Source: DASSSQ01 sp963839285 (lineage in GTDB: Bacteria; Actinomycetota; Thermoleophilia; Gaiellales; Gaiellaceae). From it: a stretch of 64,000 bases of DNA. The notes under the pieces are model-generated. The model was not told the DNA's origin and searched no databases. It saw only the letters and a program-made list of their open reading frames with translations. Numbering within the stretch: position 1 is the first letter of the stretch; each line of letters opens with the position of its first letter. Positions 10,428-19,521 of this stretch are shown here, one piece after another. The position numbers were made by a program, and so were the translations under genes. Location: contig CAWIUN010000020.1 of NCBI GenBank assembly GCA_963839285.1, positions 372,001-436,000 on the forward strand, read 5' to 3'.

Positions 10428-11939
10428 GTGGATTCGCGCTACCTCGAGTTGAAGGAGCGGCTGGCCGTCGTCTGGGACCTCGGCAAGGCGGCCAGCATCC
10501 TCGCCTGGGACCAGCAGACGAAGATGCCGCCGCGCGGGGCGCCGAACCGGGCCGAGCAGCTGGCGACCCTCGGCCGGATCGCGCACGAGGCGTTCACCGC
10601 GCCCGAGCTCGGACACCTGCTCGACGAGCTGCAGGGCTTCGAGGAGTCGCAGCCGTACGACTCGGTCGAGGCGAGCCTCGTCCGCGTCACCCGCCAGGAC
10701 TGGGAGAAGGCCCGCCGCGTGCCCTCGCAGCTGCAGGCCGAGCTGACCCGCGCCTCGGCGCTCGCGCTGCCCGCCTGGGCCGAGGCGCGCGCCAACTCCG
10801 ACTTCGACGCCTTCCTGCCGCACCTGCGGACGGCGATCGAGCTGCGGCACCGCTACGTCGACTGCTTCGAGCCGGCCGACGAGCCGTACGACATCCTGCT
10901 CGACGACTTCGAGCGCGGCATGAAGACCTCCGAGGTGCGCAGCGTCTTCGAGCGGCTGAAGGAGGCGCAGGTGCCGCTGCTCGCCGAGATCGCGGAGGCC
11001 GGCGGCGTGCCGCCGGAGCCGCAGGGCCCCTTCCCGGTCGACCGGCAGGAGGCGTTCGAGCTCGAGGTGATCACCCGCTTCGGCTACGACCCGCAGGCCT
11101 GGCGGATCGACGAGACGATCCACCCCTTCGCCTCCGGCGGCGGGCCCGACGACATCCGGCTGACGAGCCGTCACTACGAGGACTCGCTCGACGGCCTGAC
11201 CGCGACGATGCACGAGTTCGGCCACGGCCTCTACGAGCACCAGATCGACCGGGCCCTCGACCGGACGCCGCTCTGCCGCGGCGCCTCGCTCGGGCTGCAC
11301 GAGTCGCAGAGCCGGATGTGGGAGAACCTCGTCGGCCGCTCGCTGCCGTTCTGGCGCCACTTCTTCCCGCGCCTGCAGGAGACCTTCCCGCAGCAGCTCG
11401 CGGAGCACGACGCCGAGAGCTGGTTCCGCGTCATGAACCGGATCCGGCCCTCGCTGATCCGCGTCGAGGCGGACGAGGCCACCTACAACCTGCACATCAT
11501 CCTGCGCTTCGAGCTCGAGCAGGAGATCCTCGCCGGCTCGATCGCGCTCGAGGAGCTGCCCGAGGCCTGGAACGCGCGCATGGCCGAGTACCTCGGGATC
11601 GAGGTGCCCGACGACCGCCGCGGCATCCTCCAGGACATGCACTGGGCCGGCGGCCACATCGGCTACTTCCCGACCTACGCGCTCGGCAACGTCGTCTCGG
11701 CCCAGATCTGGGAGCGCGTCCGCGCCGACATCCCGGACCTCGACGACCGGTTCGAGCAGGGCGAGTTCGCGGCGCTCCGCGAGTGGCTCGGCGAGCACCT
11801 GCACCGCCACGGGCGCAAGTTCACGCCCGTCGAGACGCTCGAGCGGGTCGTCGGCGGGCCGCTCGACCCGGAGCCCTACCTGCGGTACCTGCGCGAGAAG
11901 CTCGGTGGCATCTACGGTCTCGCAGCCGGCACCGCCTAG
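10428..11939 (+). CDS. thermostable metallocarboxypeptidase Taq (peptidase family M32)
   Basis: 503 residues, normal for M32. It removes C-terminal amino acids using one metal ion held by the HEXXH motif, here MHEFGHGLYEHQ (about residue 265), with the downstream ligand region GLHESQSRMWENLVGRS. The family signatures HPFASGGGPDDIRLTS and MHWAGGHIGYFPTYALGN are both present. It is cytosolic with no signal peptide. I started at GTG 10428 (VDSRYLELKERL) because homologues begin there; the open frame extends upstream into repetitive GC-rich non-coding sequence. Confidence 0.9.
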   Translation: MDSRYLELKERLAVVWDLGKAASILAWDQQTKMPPRGAPNRAEQLATLGRIAHEAFTAPELGHLLDELQGFEESQPYDSVEASLVRVTRQDWEKARRVPSQLQAELTRASALALPAWAEARANSDFDAFLPHLRTAIELRHRYVDCFEPADEPYDILLDDFERGMKTSEVRSVFERLKEAQVPLLAEIAEAGGVPPEPQGPFPVDRQEAFELEVITRFGYDPQAWRIDETIHPFASGGGPDDIRLTSRHYEDSLDGLTATMHEFGHGLYEHQIDRALDRTPLCRGASLGLHESQSRMWENLVGRSLPFWRHFFPRLQETFPQQLAEHDAESWFRVMNRIRPSLIRVEADEATYNLHIILRFELEQEILAGSIALEELPEAWNARMAEYLGIEVPDDRRGILQDMHWAGGHIGYFPTYALGNVVSAQIWERVRADIPDLDDRFEQGEFAALREWLGEHLHRHGRKFTPVETLERVVGGPLDPEPYLRYLREKLGGIYGLAAGTA

Positions 11940-11940
11940 T

Positions 11941-11946
11941 TAGAGT
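11941..11946 (+). promoter_or_regulatory. possible -10 box TAGAGT upstream of gap
   Basis: TAGAGT lies 39 bases before the gap ATG, which is also preceded by the ribosome binding site GGAAGGA. It overlaps the end of the carboxypeptidase gene region. The whole glycolytic cluster could be driven from here. Confidence 0.3.
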
Positions 11947-11985
11947 CAAGCCCCGGACAGAGACAGCGAACGGGAAGGACGGGCG

Positions 11986-12982
11986 ATGGCACTTCGTGTC
12001 GGCATCAACGGCTTCGGGAGGATCGGGCGCAACTTCCTGCGCGCGTCGATGGAACGGGACGCCGGCTTCGAGGTCGTCGCGGCCAACGATCTCGGCGACG
12101 CGAAGACGATGGCGCACCTGCTCAAGCACGACTCGGTGCTCGGCAACCTGGGCGAGGACGTCGAGGCGGCGGACGGCGTCATCCGGATCGGCGGCCGCGA
12201 GCTGAAGATGCTCGCCGAGCGCGAGCCGGCGCAAGCTGCCGTGGGGCGACCTCGGCGTCGACGTCGTGATCGAGTCGACCGGCTTCTTCACCAAGCGCGA
12301 CGGCGCGCAGCAGCACCTCGACGCCGGCGCGAAGAAGGTCGTGATCTCGGCCCCGGCCACCGACCCCGACATCACGCTCGTGCTCGGCGTCAACGACGAC
12401 GCCTACGACAGGGACGCGCACCACATCATCTCGAACGCGTCCTGCACGACGAACTGCGTCGCGCCGGTCGCGAAGATCCTCAACGACACGTTCACGATCG
12501 AGCAGGGCTTCATGACGACGATCCACGCGTACACGAACGACCAGAACATCCTCGACCTGCCGCACAAGGACCTGCGCCGGGCCCGCGCCGCCGCGATCAA
12601 CCTGATCCCGACCTCGACGGGCGCCGCCCGCGCGATCGGGCTCGTGCTGCCCGAGCTGAAGGGCAAGGTCGACGGCGTCTCGATGCGCGCGCCGGTGCCG
12701 ACCGGCTCGATCGTCGACTTCGTCGCCCACGTCGCGCGCGAGACCTCGGTCGAGGAGGTCAACGAGGCGTTCCGCGCGGCCGCCGACGGCCCGCTCGCCG
12801 GGATCCTCCGCTACGAGACGGCGCCGATCGTCTCGAGCGACATCCAGAAGGACCCGCACTCGTCGATCTTCGACAGCGAGCTGACGATGGTCTCGGGGCA
12901 CCACGTGAAGGTGTTCAGCTGGTACGACAACGAGTGGGGCTACTCGTGCCGGCTGGTCGACCTCGTCGGCACGCTGCTCTAG
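11986..12982 (+). CDS. gap: glyceraldehyde-3-phosphate dehydrogenase, one indel
   Basis: Oxidises and phosphorylates glyceraldehyde 3-phosphate with NAD+. The N-terminal VGINGFGRIGRNFLRAS is the NAD-binding Rossmann motif. After residue about 80 an extra C near 12231 breaks the frame; removing it gives EPAKLPWGDLGVDVVIE, and the rest is normal. The catalytic ASCTTNC is at about 12436-12456, followed by TTIHAYTNDQNILDLPHKD and the C-terminal WYDNEWGYSCRLVDL. The corrected length is about 331 residues. It is first gene of the cluster gap-pgk-thioesterase-tpiA-gpmI. The break is almost surely a sequence error, because the enzyme is essential in central metabolism. Confidence 0.92.
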
Positions 12983-12985
12983 GCC

Positions 12986-14035
12986 GTGCGGCGCCCGCGC
13001 TCCGTCCGCGACGCCGAGGTCGACGGCAAGGTCGTCCTCGTCCGCTCCGACCTGAACGTGCCGCTGCAGGGCGGCGCGGTCGCCGACGACACCCGCATCC
13101 GGGCCTCGCTGCCGACGCTCCGCCACCTGCTCGACCGCGGCGCCGCACAGGTGCGCGTCTGCTCGCACCTCGGCCGGCCGAAGACCGAGGCCGACCGGGC
13201 GGCCTACGCGATCGAGCCCGTCCGCGCGCGGCTCGCCGAGCTGCTCGCGGACGACCGGCTGACGGTGCTCGAGAACACCCGCTTCCACCCGGGCGAGACG
13301 AAGAACGACCCGGAGTTCGCGCGCGAGCTCGCCGAGGGCTGCGACCTCTTCGTCGAGGACGCGTTCGGCTCCGTGCACCGGGCGCACTCCTCGACGGTCG
13401 GCGTCGCCGAGCTCCTGCCGGCCTACGCGGGCCTCCTGCTCGAGCAGGAGCTCGAGCACCTCGGGCGGCTGCTCGAGGAGCCCGAGCACCCGTTCGTGCT
13501 CGTCGCCGGCGGGGCCAAGGTCGAGGACAAGCTCGGCGTGCTCCGGCACCTCGGCGACCGGGCCGACACGGTGATCGTCGGCGGCAAGATGGCCGAGGAG
13601 CTGCGGGAGGAGAACCCGCTGCCGTTCCCGGTCGAGCTGCCCGTCGACGTCGTCGCCGCCTCGGAGTTCGCCGAGGACGCGGAGACGCGGGTGGCGCCCT
13701 ACGACGCCGTCCCCGACGGCTGGCTCGGGCTCGACGTCGGGCCGGAGTCGCGCCTGCGCTTCGCGGCGATCGTCCGCGGGGCGCGGACCGTCTTCTGGAA
13801 CGGGCCGATGGGCGTCTTCGAGTGGAGCCGCTTCGCCGCGGGGACGAACGAGGTCGCGCGCGCCGTCGCGGCCTGCGAGGGCTACACGGTCGTCGGCGGC
13901 GGCGACTCGGTCCGCGCGCTCGTCGAGGCCGGGCTCGACGGCGAGGTCTCGTGGGTCTCGACCGGCGGCGGCGCCTCGCTCGAGCTGCTCGAGGGCAAGG
14001 AGCTGCCCGGCGTGGCGGTGATCCCGGAGGCGTGA
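12986..14035 (+). CDS. pgk: phosphoglycerate kinase, compact form
   Basis: Transfers phosphate from 1,3-bisphosphoglycerate to ADP. 349 residues, against about 390-400 for most bacterial enzymes. It begins with the substrate-binding VLVRSDLNVPL and has VCSHLGRPK, ENTRFHPGETKNDP and the C-terminal nucleotide-binding VVGGGDSVRAL and STGGGASLELLEGKELPGV. Shortening seems to be in surface loops of the N-terminal domain. GTG start 3 bases after the gap stop, so it is in the same operon. Confidence 0.92.
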   Translation: MRRPRSVRDAEVDGKVVLVRSDLNVPLQGGAVADDTRIRASLPTLRHLLDRGAAQVRVCSHLGRPKTEADRAAYAIEPVRARLAELLADDRLTVLENTRFHPGETKNDPEFARELAEGCDLFVEDAFGSVHRAHSSTVGVAELLPAYAGLLLEQELEHLGRLLEEPEHPFVLVAGGAKVEDKLGVLRHLGDRADTVIVGGKMAEELREENPLPFPVELPVDVVAASEFAEDAETRVAPYDAVPDGWLGLDVGPESRLRFAAIVRGARTVFWNGPMGVFEWSRFAAGTNEVARAVAACEGYTVVGGGDSVRALVEAGLDGEVSWVSTGGGASLELLEGKELPGVAVIPEA

Positions 14036-14044
14036 GCGCCGAGC

Positions 14045-14431
14045 TTGCTGCAGGCGATGCCGTTCGCGGCCGCGCTCGGCGTCGAGCTCGAGGCGGCCGC
14101 GCCCGAGGAGGTGCGCGGCGGGCTCGCGTGGGCCGAGGAGCGCACGACCGCCGGCGGGATCCTCCACGGCGGCGCGCTGATGGGGCTCGCGGACAGCCTC
14201 GGCGGGCTCTGCGCCTACCTGAACCTGCCCGAGGGCGCGACCGGCACGGCGACGATCGAGTCGAAGACGAACTTCTTCCGCGGCGTCTCCGGCGGACGGG
14301 TCGCCGGGATCGCCCGGCCGCTGCACGTCGGCCGCACGGTGATCGTCGTCGAGACCGACCTGCGCGACGACGAGGGGCGGCACGTCGCGCGGGTGACCCA
14401 GACCCAGGCCGTCCTCACCTCGACCCGCTAG
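14045..14431 (+). CDS. PaaI-type hotdog thioesterase
   Basis: 128 residues (or 124 from the ATG at 14057, which I consider equally likely). Hotdog-fold acyl-CoA thioesterase with the PaaI signature GGILHGGALMGLADSLGG (about residues 38-55), in which the Asp/Asn and helix are conserved, and IESKTNFFRGVSGG. It hydrolyses acyl- or aryl-CoA esters; the true substrate is not predictable. It sits between pgk and tpiA with gaps of only 9 and 15 bp, so it is co-transcribed with glycolytic enzymes, an unusual partner. Confidence 0.8.
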   Translation: MLQAMPFAAALGVELEAAAPEEVRGGLAWAEERTTAGGILHGGALMGLADSLGGLCAYLNLPEGATGTATIESKTNFFRGVSGGRVAGIARPLHVGRTVIVVETDLRDDEGRHVARVTQTQAVLTSTR

Positions 14432-14446
14432 CGTCAGGAGCCGCCC

Positions 14447-15142
14447 GTGCTGATCGCAGGCAACTGGAAGATGTTCAAGGGCCCGGACGCGACCGGCGAG
14501 TTCTGCCGCGCGCTGCGGGAGCAGGAGCTGCCCGCCGGCGTCGACGTCGCCGTCTGCCCGCCGTACGTCTCGCTCGCCGTCGCCGTGCGCGAGCTCGCGG
14601 GCACCGAGATCGCCGTCTGCGCCCAGAACGTCCACTGGGAGGCCGAGGGCGCCTTCACCGGCGAGATCTCGGCGCCGATGCTGCAGGAGCTCGGCGTCTA
14701 CGGCGCGATCGTCGGCCATTCCGAGCGGCGCCAGTACTTCGGCGAGACCGACGAGACGGTCGCGCGGCGCGTGACGGCCGCGCTCGAGGCCGGGCTCTGG
14801 GTGATCGCCTGCGTCGGCGAGACCGAGGCCGAGCGGGAGGCGGGGGAGACCGACGCCGTCCTGCGGCGCCAGGTCTCCGTGCTGGAGGCGCACGAGCAGC
14901 TCGTCGTCGCCTACGAGCCGGTCTGGGCGATCGGGACGGGCAAGACGGCGACGCCCGAGCTCGCGCAGGCGGCGCACGAGACGATCAAGGAGCTGCTCGA
15001 CGTGCCGGTGCTCTACGGCGGCTCGGTCAAGCCCGACAACGCCGCCGAGCTGCTCGGGCAGCCGGCGGTCGACGGCGCGCTCGTCGGCGGGGCCTCGCTC
15101 GAGGTCGCGTCGTTCGCGGCGATCTGCCGGGCAGCGGCGTGA
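14447..15142 (+). CDS. tpiA: triosephosphate isomerase
   Basis: Interconverts dihydroxyacetone phosphate and glyceraldehyde 3-phosphate. 231 residues, slightly short for the family. All signatures are present: GNWKMFK with the catalytic Lys, IVGHSERRQYFGE with the catalytic His, YEPVWAIGTGKTATPE with the catalytic Glu and mobile loop 6, and the phosphate-binding LYGGSVKPDNAAEL. GTG start. The end overlaps gpmI by 4 bp. Confidence 0.93.
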   Translation: MLIAGNWKMFKGPDATGEFCRALREQELPAGVDVAVCPPYVSLAVAVRELAGTEIAVCAQNVHWEAEGAFTGEISAPMLQELGVYGAIVGHSERRQYFGETDETVARRVTAALEAGLWVIACVGETEAEREAGETDAVLRRQVSVLEAHEQLVVAYEPVWAIGTGKTATPELAQAAHETIKELLDVPVLYGGSVKPDNAAELLGQPAVDGALVGGASLEVASFAAICRAAA

Positions 15143-16572
15143 CCGTCCCGCTCGTCGCGCTCGTCATCCTCGACGGCTGGGGGATCGCCCCGCCGGGCCC
15201 GGGAAACGCGGTCGAGCTGGCCGAGACGCCCGTCTTCGACCGGCTCCACGCCGCCTACCCGACGACGCGGCTCGCCGCCTCGGGCGAGGCGGTCGGCCTG
15301 CCGCCGGGGCAGATGGGCAACTCCGAGGTCGGCCACCTGACGATCGGCTCGGGACGCGTGCTCTACCAGGACCTGATGCGCGTCAACCGGGCGATCGAGG
15401 ACCGCTCGCTCTTCGCCAATCCGGCGCTCCTGCGGGCGTTCGAGCGCGGCCGCCGCGTCCACCTGCTCGGCCTCGTCTCCTACGGCGGCGTCCACTCGCA
15501 CATCGACCACCTGCGCGCGCTGCTCGAGTTCGCGCCGGAGAAGACCTGGGTGCACGCCTTCACCGACGGCCGCGACGTCCGCCCGGACGCGGCCGTGTCG
15601 GACCTCGCCGAGCTGCCGCAGGACCGGATCGCGTCGGTCTCGGGCCGCTACTGGGCGATGGACCGGGACAAGCGCTGGGAGCGGACGCGGCGCGCCTTCG
15701 ACGCGATCGTCGGCGGCACGCCCGCGACGGACGCGGCGCCCGTCGACTACGTCCGCGAGAGCTACGAGGCGGGCGTCACCGACGAGTTCCTCGAGCCCGT
15801 CCACTTCGAGGGCGCGCCGGTGCTCGAGCCGGGCGACGCGGCGATCTTCTTCAACTTCCGCCCCGACCGCGGCCGGCAGCTCTCGCGGCTCCTGCTCGAC
15901 GCGGGCTTCGACCTGACGACGATGACGCGCTACTCGGAGGAGCTCGACTGCCCGGTCGCCTTCGACGAGCAGGTCGTCCCGAACACGATGGCCGAGGTGC
16001 TCGCGAGGGCCGGCGCCCGCCAGCTGCACTGCGCCGAGACCGAGAAGTACGCGCACGTCACCTACTTCTTCAACGGCGGCCGCGAGGAGGAGTGGCCCGG
16101 CGAGACGCGCATCCTCGTCCCGAGCCCGCGCGAGGTCGGCACCTACGACCAGAAGCCGGAGATGTCGGCGCCCGAGGTCGCGGAGCGGTTCGCGACCGAG
16201 ATCGTCGACGGCTACCGCTTCGGGATCGTCAACTTCGCCAATCCGGACATGGTCGGGCACACCGGCGTGATCCCGGCGGTCGTCCGGGCCTGCGAGACGG
16301 TCGACGCCTGCCTCGGTCGCGTCGTCGACGCCGTCGTCGGCGCGGGCGGGGTCTGCCTGATCACCGCCGACCACGGCAACGCCGAGCAGGAGCTGCAGCC
16401 GGACGGCAGCCCGCACACGGCCCACACGACCAATCCCGTGCCGCTGATCGTCACCGGCGAGGGACTGCAGCTGCGCGACGGCGGCGAGCTCTCGGACCTG
16501 ATCCCGACGTGCCTGCGGCTGCTCGACCTCGAGCAGCCGCCGGAGATGACCGGGCGGGCGCTCACCCTTTAG
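15139..16572 (+). CDS. gpmI: 2,3-bisphosphoglycerate-independent phosphoglycerate mutase
   Basis: Converts 3-phosphoglycerate to 2-phosphoglycerate with two Mn ions. 477 residues. Alkaline-phosphatase superfamily metal motifs are visible: ILDGWGIAPPGPGNAVELA at the N-terminus, GNSEVGHLTIGSGRV with the phosphorylated Ser, HAFTDGRDVRPDA, YWAMDRDKRWERT, and NPDMVGHTG and TADHGNAEQEL at the C-terminus. GTG start inside the tpiA stop (GTGA), so it is coupled. It is last gene of the glycolytic cluster. A much longer open reading through gap, pgk and tpiA in this frame is an artefact of the gap indel and antisense-like codons. Confidence 0.93.
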   Translation: MTVPLVALVILDGWGIAPPGPGNAVELAETPVFDRLHAAYPTTRLAASGEAVGLPPGQMGNSEVGHLTIGSGRVLYQDLMRVNRAIEDRSLFANPALLRAFERGRRVHLLGLVSYGGVHSHIDHLRALLEFAPEKTWVHAFTDGRDVRPDAAVSDLAELPQDRIASVSGRYWAMDRDKRWERTRRAFDAIVGGTPATDAAPVDYVRESYEAGVTDEFLEPVHFEGAPVLEPGDAAIFFNFRPDRGRQLSRLLLDAGFDLTTMTRYSEELDCPVAFDEQVVPNTMAEVLARAGARQLHCAETEKYAHVTYFFNGGREEEWPGETRILVPSPREVGTYDQKPEMSAPEVAERFATEIVDGYRFGIVNFANPDMVGHTGVIPAVVRACETVDACLGRVVDAVVGAGGVCLITADHGNAEQELQPDGSPHTAHTTNPVPLIVTGEGLQLRDGGELSDLIPTCLRLLDLEQPPEMTGRALTL

Positions 16573-16600
16573 GGCGTATACGGTCGTCCCCGGTCGCGGC

Positions 16601-16606
16601 TATACT
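16601..16606 (+). promoter_or_regulatory. -10 box TATACT for the ECF sigma gene
   Basis: A consensus-like TATACT 39 bases upstream of the sigma factor ATG, in the short gap after gpmI. A GTATAC element lies 17-22 bases before it, but no standard -35 is evident. Confidence 0.45.
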
Positions 16607-16644
16607 CCGGCACCTCTTGCGGCACACTTAGCTAAGGCGGCTCC

Positions 16645-17232
16645 ATGTCACTCCCGCAGCCCGATCCGGCGATCCTGCGCAAGGCGCAGAAGGGCGACGA
16701 ACGTGCGTTCTCGATCATCGTGCGCATGTACGAGACGCCGGTCTACAACTACGTGCTGCGACTCGTCGGCGACCGCTCGCTGGCGGAGGACCTGACGCAG
16801 GAGGTCTTCCTGCGCGTGTTCCAGGGCCTCTCGCGCTTCTCGCTGCGCTGCAAGTTCACGACCTGGCTGTTCCAGGTGACGAAGAACCGCGTCCTCGACG
16901 AGCTGCGGGCGGTCGAGCGCCGGCCGCGCCTGTCGGTGGCGCTCGAGGACGTGCCGCCGCTCGAGATCGTCGACCAGCCGGTCGAGCGGCTCGAGATGAT
17001 CGACGCCGTCTGGCGTGCGGTCAACGACCTCAACGTCGACCTGAAGATGGCGCTGCTCCTCCGCGACGTCGTCGGGCTCTCCTACAACGAGATCGCCGAC
17101 TCGCTCGAGATCACGCTCGCCACCGTCAAGTGGCGGATCTTCAAGGCGCGCGAGGACGTCCAGGTCGCGCTCGCCCGCGAGGGCATCACCTTCGGCGAGA
17201 GCGCGGCCTCGACGGCCGCCGCCTCCCGCTAG
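16645..17232 (+). CDS. ECF-type RNA polymerase sigma factor
   Basis: 195 residues. Sigma region 2 is visible as YNYVLRLVGDRSLAEDLTQE with the VFLRVFQGLSRF helix (about residues 35-70). Region 4 follows as LLRDVVGLSYNEIADSLEI and TVKWRIFKAREDVQ (about residues 130-170). No extra domains. No anti-sigma factor is adjacent; the kinase on the opposite strand overlaps its 3' end by 4 bp. It has its own -10-like promoter upstream. The exact ECF group is not determined. Confidence 0.88.
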   Translation: MSLPQPDPAILRKAQKGDERAFSIIVRMYETPVYNYVLRLVGDRSLAEDLTQEVFLRVFQGLSRFSLRCKFTTWLFQVTKNRVLDELRAVERRPRLSVALEDVPPLEIVDQPVERLEMIDAVWRAVNDLNVDLKMALLLRDVVGLSYNEIADSLEITLATVKWRIFKAREDVQVALAREGITFGESAASTAAASR

Positions 17233-18313
17233 CCCGACTCCGCCCGGAGCCAGTCGGCGAGGTCGCGCGCCTGCTGCGCCGGCTTGCCGGGGCGGTCCGG
17301 CGGGAGCGGGGCGGGAGCGCCGCCGCCCGTCGCGGCGAGGACGCCGAACGCGATCGCCGCGGCCGCGGCCGCGAGGGCCAGTGCGGCGGCGGCGACACGA
17401 ACATACGTGTGCTGGAGATGGAGGTGTACACCTCCATCGGTGCGCACCGTGCCCCGGCGGTGCCGGGCGTGCGAGCGGCCGCGTCGCCTCCTCCGGAGCC
17501 GCCGCGCCGAGCTCCCGCGGCGACCTCGCCGGCCGAGGCGGGCCGGTAGTCGGGGTTGCGGGCGAGGCAGCGCATGACGACCTCCTCGAGCCCGGCGGGC
17601 GTCCCGGGCGCGAGCGCGCGGACAGGCGTGACGACGCCGGCCTGCTGGGCCTGCAGCAGCTCGCCGAGCGTCGTCGCCGGATACGGCGTCCGGCCGGTCA
17701 GCGCCTCGTAGAGGACGACGCCGAGCGCGTAGAGGTCGGCCGCCGGCCCGACCTCGTCGCCCGCCGCCTGCTCGGGCGGGAGGTAGGCGGCGGTGCCGAG
17801 GACGGTGCCGATCTCGGTCATGCGCTCCGTCGCCGTGGCCGGGCGCGCGATCCCGAAGTCGGCGACCTTGACGGTGCCGTCCTCGCGGATCAGCAGGTTC
17901 TGCGGCTTGACGTCCCGGTGGACGAGGCCTCGCGCATGCGCGTGCGCGAGGCCTTCGGCGGCCTCGGCGCCGAGCCGCGCGACCTCGTCGGCCGGGAGGC
18001 GGCCCCGGCGGGCGAGGCGGTCGGCGAGCGTCTCGCCGCGGACGAGCTCCATGACGATGAAGGGTCGGCCGTCCTCCTCGCCCGCGTCGAAGACGGCGAC
18101 GACGTGCGGGTGGGAGAGCCTGGCCGCGAGGCGTGCCTCGCGCAGGAACCGCCGCCGGAAGTCCGCGTCCTGCGCCAGGTGGTCGGCGAGCACCTTGACG
18201 GCCACGGGCCGGTGCAGCTCCCGGTCGTACGCGAGGTGGACCGTCGCCATGCCGCCGCTCCCGAGCCGGCGCTCGAGCCGGTAGCGGCCTCGTCCGAGGG
18301 CGGCGACGCTCAT
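17229..18313 (-). CDS. transmembrane Ser/Thr protein kinase, two indels near its 3' end
   Basis: The kinase domain covers about residues 1-270: glycine loop RRLGSGGMATVHLAYD, VAVKVL, catalytic HRDVKPQN, DFG in KVADFGIARP, and LPPEQAAGDEVGPAADLYALGVVLYE. This is a Hanks-type (PknB-like) kinase. After PASAGEV the frame drifts: one shift near 17500 gives AAAPEEATRPL, and another near 17420 is needed to reach a transmembrane helix (ALALAAAAAAIAFGVLAA) and a short outer tail ending DLADWLRAESG. No PASTA repeats. The second break coincides with a 22-bp palindrome. The ATG overlaps the stop of the upstream lipoprotein gene as ATGA. Confidence 0.82.
17417..17438. repeat. perfect 22-bp palindrome within the kinase gene
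   Basis: Each arm is GATGGAGGTGT followed immediately by its complement, with no spacer. It lies in the juxtamembrane linker of the kinase, exactly where the reading frame is disturbed. It could be a binding site, or a fold-back artefact of sequencing. Confidence 0.6.
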
Positions 18314-18763
18314 CGGCCCTTCTTCCCGTGTCCGCGCTCGCCGTCGCCGTTCCCGTGCGGCTTCTTCTTCTCCTTCGGCCCGGCCTTCTTCGTCCTCCGG
18401 CCCGGCCTTCGGCTTCGCGGGCCTGCCGCTCCCGGTCGAGGCGCTCGTCGTCGTCGGCGCGGTCGAGGCCGGCGCGACCGAGGGCAGGCAGCGGGCCTCG
18501 AGCTCCGAGACGAGCTCGTTCGCGCGGGAGAGCAGCGGCTCCTGCAGCTCGCCGGGGACGTGCCCCGCGTTGATCGCGGCGACGGTCTGCCGCTGCAGCG
18601 TCCGCGCGTGGTCGCGCGCACCGCACGCGTCGCCGGCGGCGACCCGGGCTGCGATCGCGTCCGCCTGGGCCGCGAGCGGTCGGGCGGTCGTCCGCGGCAG
18701 CGCGCCGCCGCCGCAGCCGGCGAGGACGGCGGCGGCGGTTGCGATCAGGGCGAGTCTGTGCAC
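18310..18763 (-). CDS. small lipoprotein upstream of the kinase, one indel
   Basis: GTG start giving HRLALIATAAAVLAGCGGG, a clear lipoprotein signal with lipobox LAGC. A helical segment follows (PLAAQADAIAARVAAGDACG, then QLQEPLLSRANELVSELEA-like text), and a low-complexity tail. Near 18400 one base must be corrected; the tail then reads KKAGPKEKKKPHGNGDGE and stops so that the last bases overlap the kinase ATG (ATGA). The highly charged tail and coupling suggest it is the extracytoplasmic partner or ligand-binding protein of the kinase. No known family. Confidence 0.65.
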
Positions 18764-18792
18764 CGGAAGTCGCTTCCCCGGGGCCCGGCGAT

Positions 18793-19521
18793 CTACGCGC
18801 CGCTCGCGAGCCGGGCCGCGAGCGGCTCGGGCAGGCCGGCGTCGCGGATCTCCGACTGCGTCCGGGAGACGTCGTAGTCGACGCGGCGGAACGATGCCGT
18901 CCGCGCCTCCGAGTCGAGCAGCAGCCAGGCGGCGCGCGGGTCGCCGTCCCGGGGCTGGCCGACCGAGCCCGGGTTGAGCAGCCAGCGGCCGGCGCCGAGC
19001 TCGACCTCGGTGCCGCCCGGGGCGACGCCGCCGCGCACGCCGTCCCGGTGCTCCTGGAGCGCCAGCGGGACATGGCTGTGGCCGACGAGGACGAGCGGAG
19101 CGCTCGCGACGGCCAGCGAGGCGGCGGCCACCTCCTCGCTGAGCACGTACTCCCAGACCGGGTCGCGGGCGCTCGCGTGGAAGAGCTGCGCGCCCTCGGC
19201 CTCGGCGGACGGCTGCAGCGCGTCGAGCCACGCGCGCGCGTCTCGCTCGAGCACGGAGGCGGACCAGCGCGCCGCCGCCTCGGCGTCGGGCGTGAAGTCG
19301 GAGAGATCGAGGCGGTCGAGCACGGCGAGGTCGTGGTTGCCGACCAGGCAGACGTCGGCCCGGGCGCGGACGCCCGCGATGCACTCGTTCGGCCGTGGGC
19401 CGTAGCCGACCGTGTCGCCGAGGCACCAGAGCGCGTCGGGAGCGTCGGCGTCGATCGCCTCGAGAACCGCGTCGAGGGCGGCGGCGTTAGCGTGGATGTC
19501 GGAGATGACGGCGACGCGCAT
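18793..19521 (-). CDS. calcineurin-like metallophosphoesterase (YfcE/MJ0936-like)
   Basis: 242 residues. Metal-binding motifs in order: ISDIHANAAALDAV (Asp-x-His), LGDTVGYGPRPNE (Gly-Asp), VGNHD (Gly-Asn-His-Asp) and LVGHSHVPL (Gly-His-x-His), ending with NPGSVGQPRDGDPRA. It is a dimetal phosphodiesterase or phosphatase, probably acting on a small molecule or cyclic nucleotide. Its ATG shares bases with the divergent M48 protease start (CATG at 19519-19522), so the two genes have back-to-back starts with their promoters inside each other's coding sequence. Confidence 0.87.
   Translation of the reverse strand: MRVAVISDIHANAAALDAVLEAIDADAPDALWCLGDTVGYGPRPNECIAGVRARADVCLVGNHDLAVLDRLDLSDFTPDAEAAARWSASVLERDARAWLDALQPSAEAEGAQLFHASARDPVWEYVLSEEVAAASLAVASAPLVLVGHSHVPLALQEHRDGVRGGVAPGGTEVELGAGRWLLNPGSVGQPRDGDPRAAWLLLDSEARTASFRRVDYDVSRTQSEIRDAGLPEPLAARLASGA

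Noticed and set aside
12179..14977. A 932-residue open frame on the minus strand
   Set aside because: Antisense to gap, pgk and tpiA; composition is the Arg/Asp/Ala/Leu-rich shadow typical of high-GC genes, with no motif.
11986..16572. One 1,528-residue open frame across the glycolytic cluster
   Set aside because: It is the gap indel running into out-of-frame Arg/Pro/Ala-rich text across pgk and tpiA, then the true gpmI. The individual genes explain it.
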